Shown here: piece by piece, positions 6,856 to 7,095 of the stretch | Layout of the letters: every line of letters begins with the position of its first letter | Position numbering within the stretch: position 1 is the stretch's first letter | From: CAUZEO01 sp963578625 | Lineage (GTDB): Bacteria; Verrucomicrobiota; Kiritimatiellia; SLOV01 | DNA: 7,095 bases | Direction: 5' to 3' | Assembly (NCBI GenBank): GCA_963578625.1 | Contig: CAUZEO010000279.1 | Location: forward strand, 1 to 7,095 | Position numbers and translations under genes: made by a program | The notes under the pieces: model-generated | Database searches by the model: none | The model's input: the letters and a program-made list of their open reading frames with translations, nothing else | What the model was told of the DNA's origin: nothing

Positions 6856-7095
6856 TCATTCATCCAGGGTAACGTTTAACTTCATAAACTGCTCATTTTT
6901 GGAGTCTGTTAGAATCGAATTTGTCACCGCTTCGAATTCGGCATCGATTGCAATCGGTGCGGATGGGATGTAGCCACTGGAGTTCCAGACATTGGAAACG
7001 AGGTTATCGCTCAGTTGCAGTTCGTAGGAGAGTCCGCGCGCGGCGGCGTCGAGGCGGCGGTTGTAGATGTATCGAAAAACATCCCCATCGATTCC
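6856..7095 (-). CDS. C-terminal fragment of a probable large secreted protein (Verrucomicrobiota-type C-terminal module)
   Basis: The minus strand is open from the window edge for 79 codons to a TGA at 6856-6858; the start lies outside. The fragment opens GIDGDVFRYIYNRRLDAAAR, continues with GLSYELQLSDNLVSNVW and SSGYIPSAPIAIDAEFEAVT, and ends EQFMKLNVTLDE. This spacing, a YxxRR-DAAARGL-Y core, a substrate-like S-DNLVS segment, DAEFEAVTN and a final beta strand at the stop, resembles the C-terminal beta module that I recall on many LamG, beta-helix and sulfatase-like exported proteins of Verrucomicrobiota, where it may serve in sorting or surface anchoring. The function of the missing main part cannot be told. 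That the fragment is coding is supported by the pattern and the well-placed stop followed by a hairpin; the phylum assignment is from memory. Confidence 0.8.
   Translation of the reverse strand, partial: GIDGDVFRYIYNRRLDAAARGLSYELQLSDNLVSNVWNSSGYIPSAPIAIDAEFEAVTNSILTDSKNEQFMKLNVTLDE

Overview
The window looks like chromosomal DNA from a member of the Verrucomicrobiota in the broad sense (including Kiritimatiellota). The best clue is the 79-residue C-terminal fragment at the right edge. Its pattern (an NRRLDAAARGLSY-like segment, then DAEFEAVTN, ending at the stop) matches, from memory, a C-terminal module common on large secreted proteins of that phylum. A secreted glycosyl-hydrolase-like protein and a phytanoyl-CoA-dioxygenase-type oxygenase fit such a polysaccharide- and organic-matter-degrading bacterium. 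No rRNA, tRNA or CRISPR array was seen, and the taxonomy is an inference.

Left half, plus strand (1-4145). Two type IV ABC exporter half-transporters overlap by ATGA and are almost certainly translated together as a heterodimer. The first lacks its N-terminus because the window starts inside it. Their ATPase motifs are complementary: the first has a normal LSGGQ signature but Asp in place of the catalytic Glu, and the second has the catalytic Glu but an LSLGQ signature. This predicts one active and one degenerate ATP site. After 130 bp comes a complete Fe(II)/2-oxoglutarate oxygenase of the PhyH family, which has no visible functional link to the exporter.

Middle (4146-4832). About 690 bp lies between convergent genes with no convincing coding sequence. 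It holds a small perfect hairpin just after the oxygenase stop and possibly decayed coding DNA.

Right half, minus strand (4833-7095). A secreted TIM-barrel glycosyl-hydrolase-like protein with a C-terminal beta-rich domain is preceded by a compact element with 41-bp terminal inverted repeats (6460-6788, 329 bp). This element looks like a MITE or a deleted insertion sequence. Beyond it lie a strong hairpin and the C-terminus of a further minus-strand gene that runs off the window. The inverted-repeat element is the most unusual feature here. No clear new multi-gene defence or mobile system was found.
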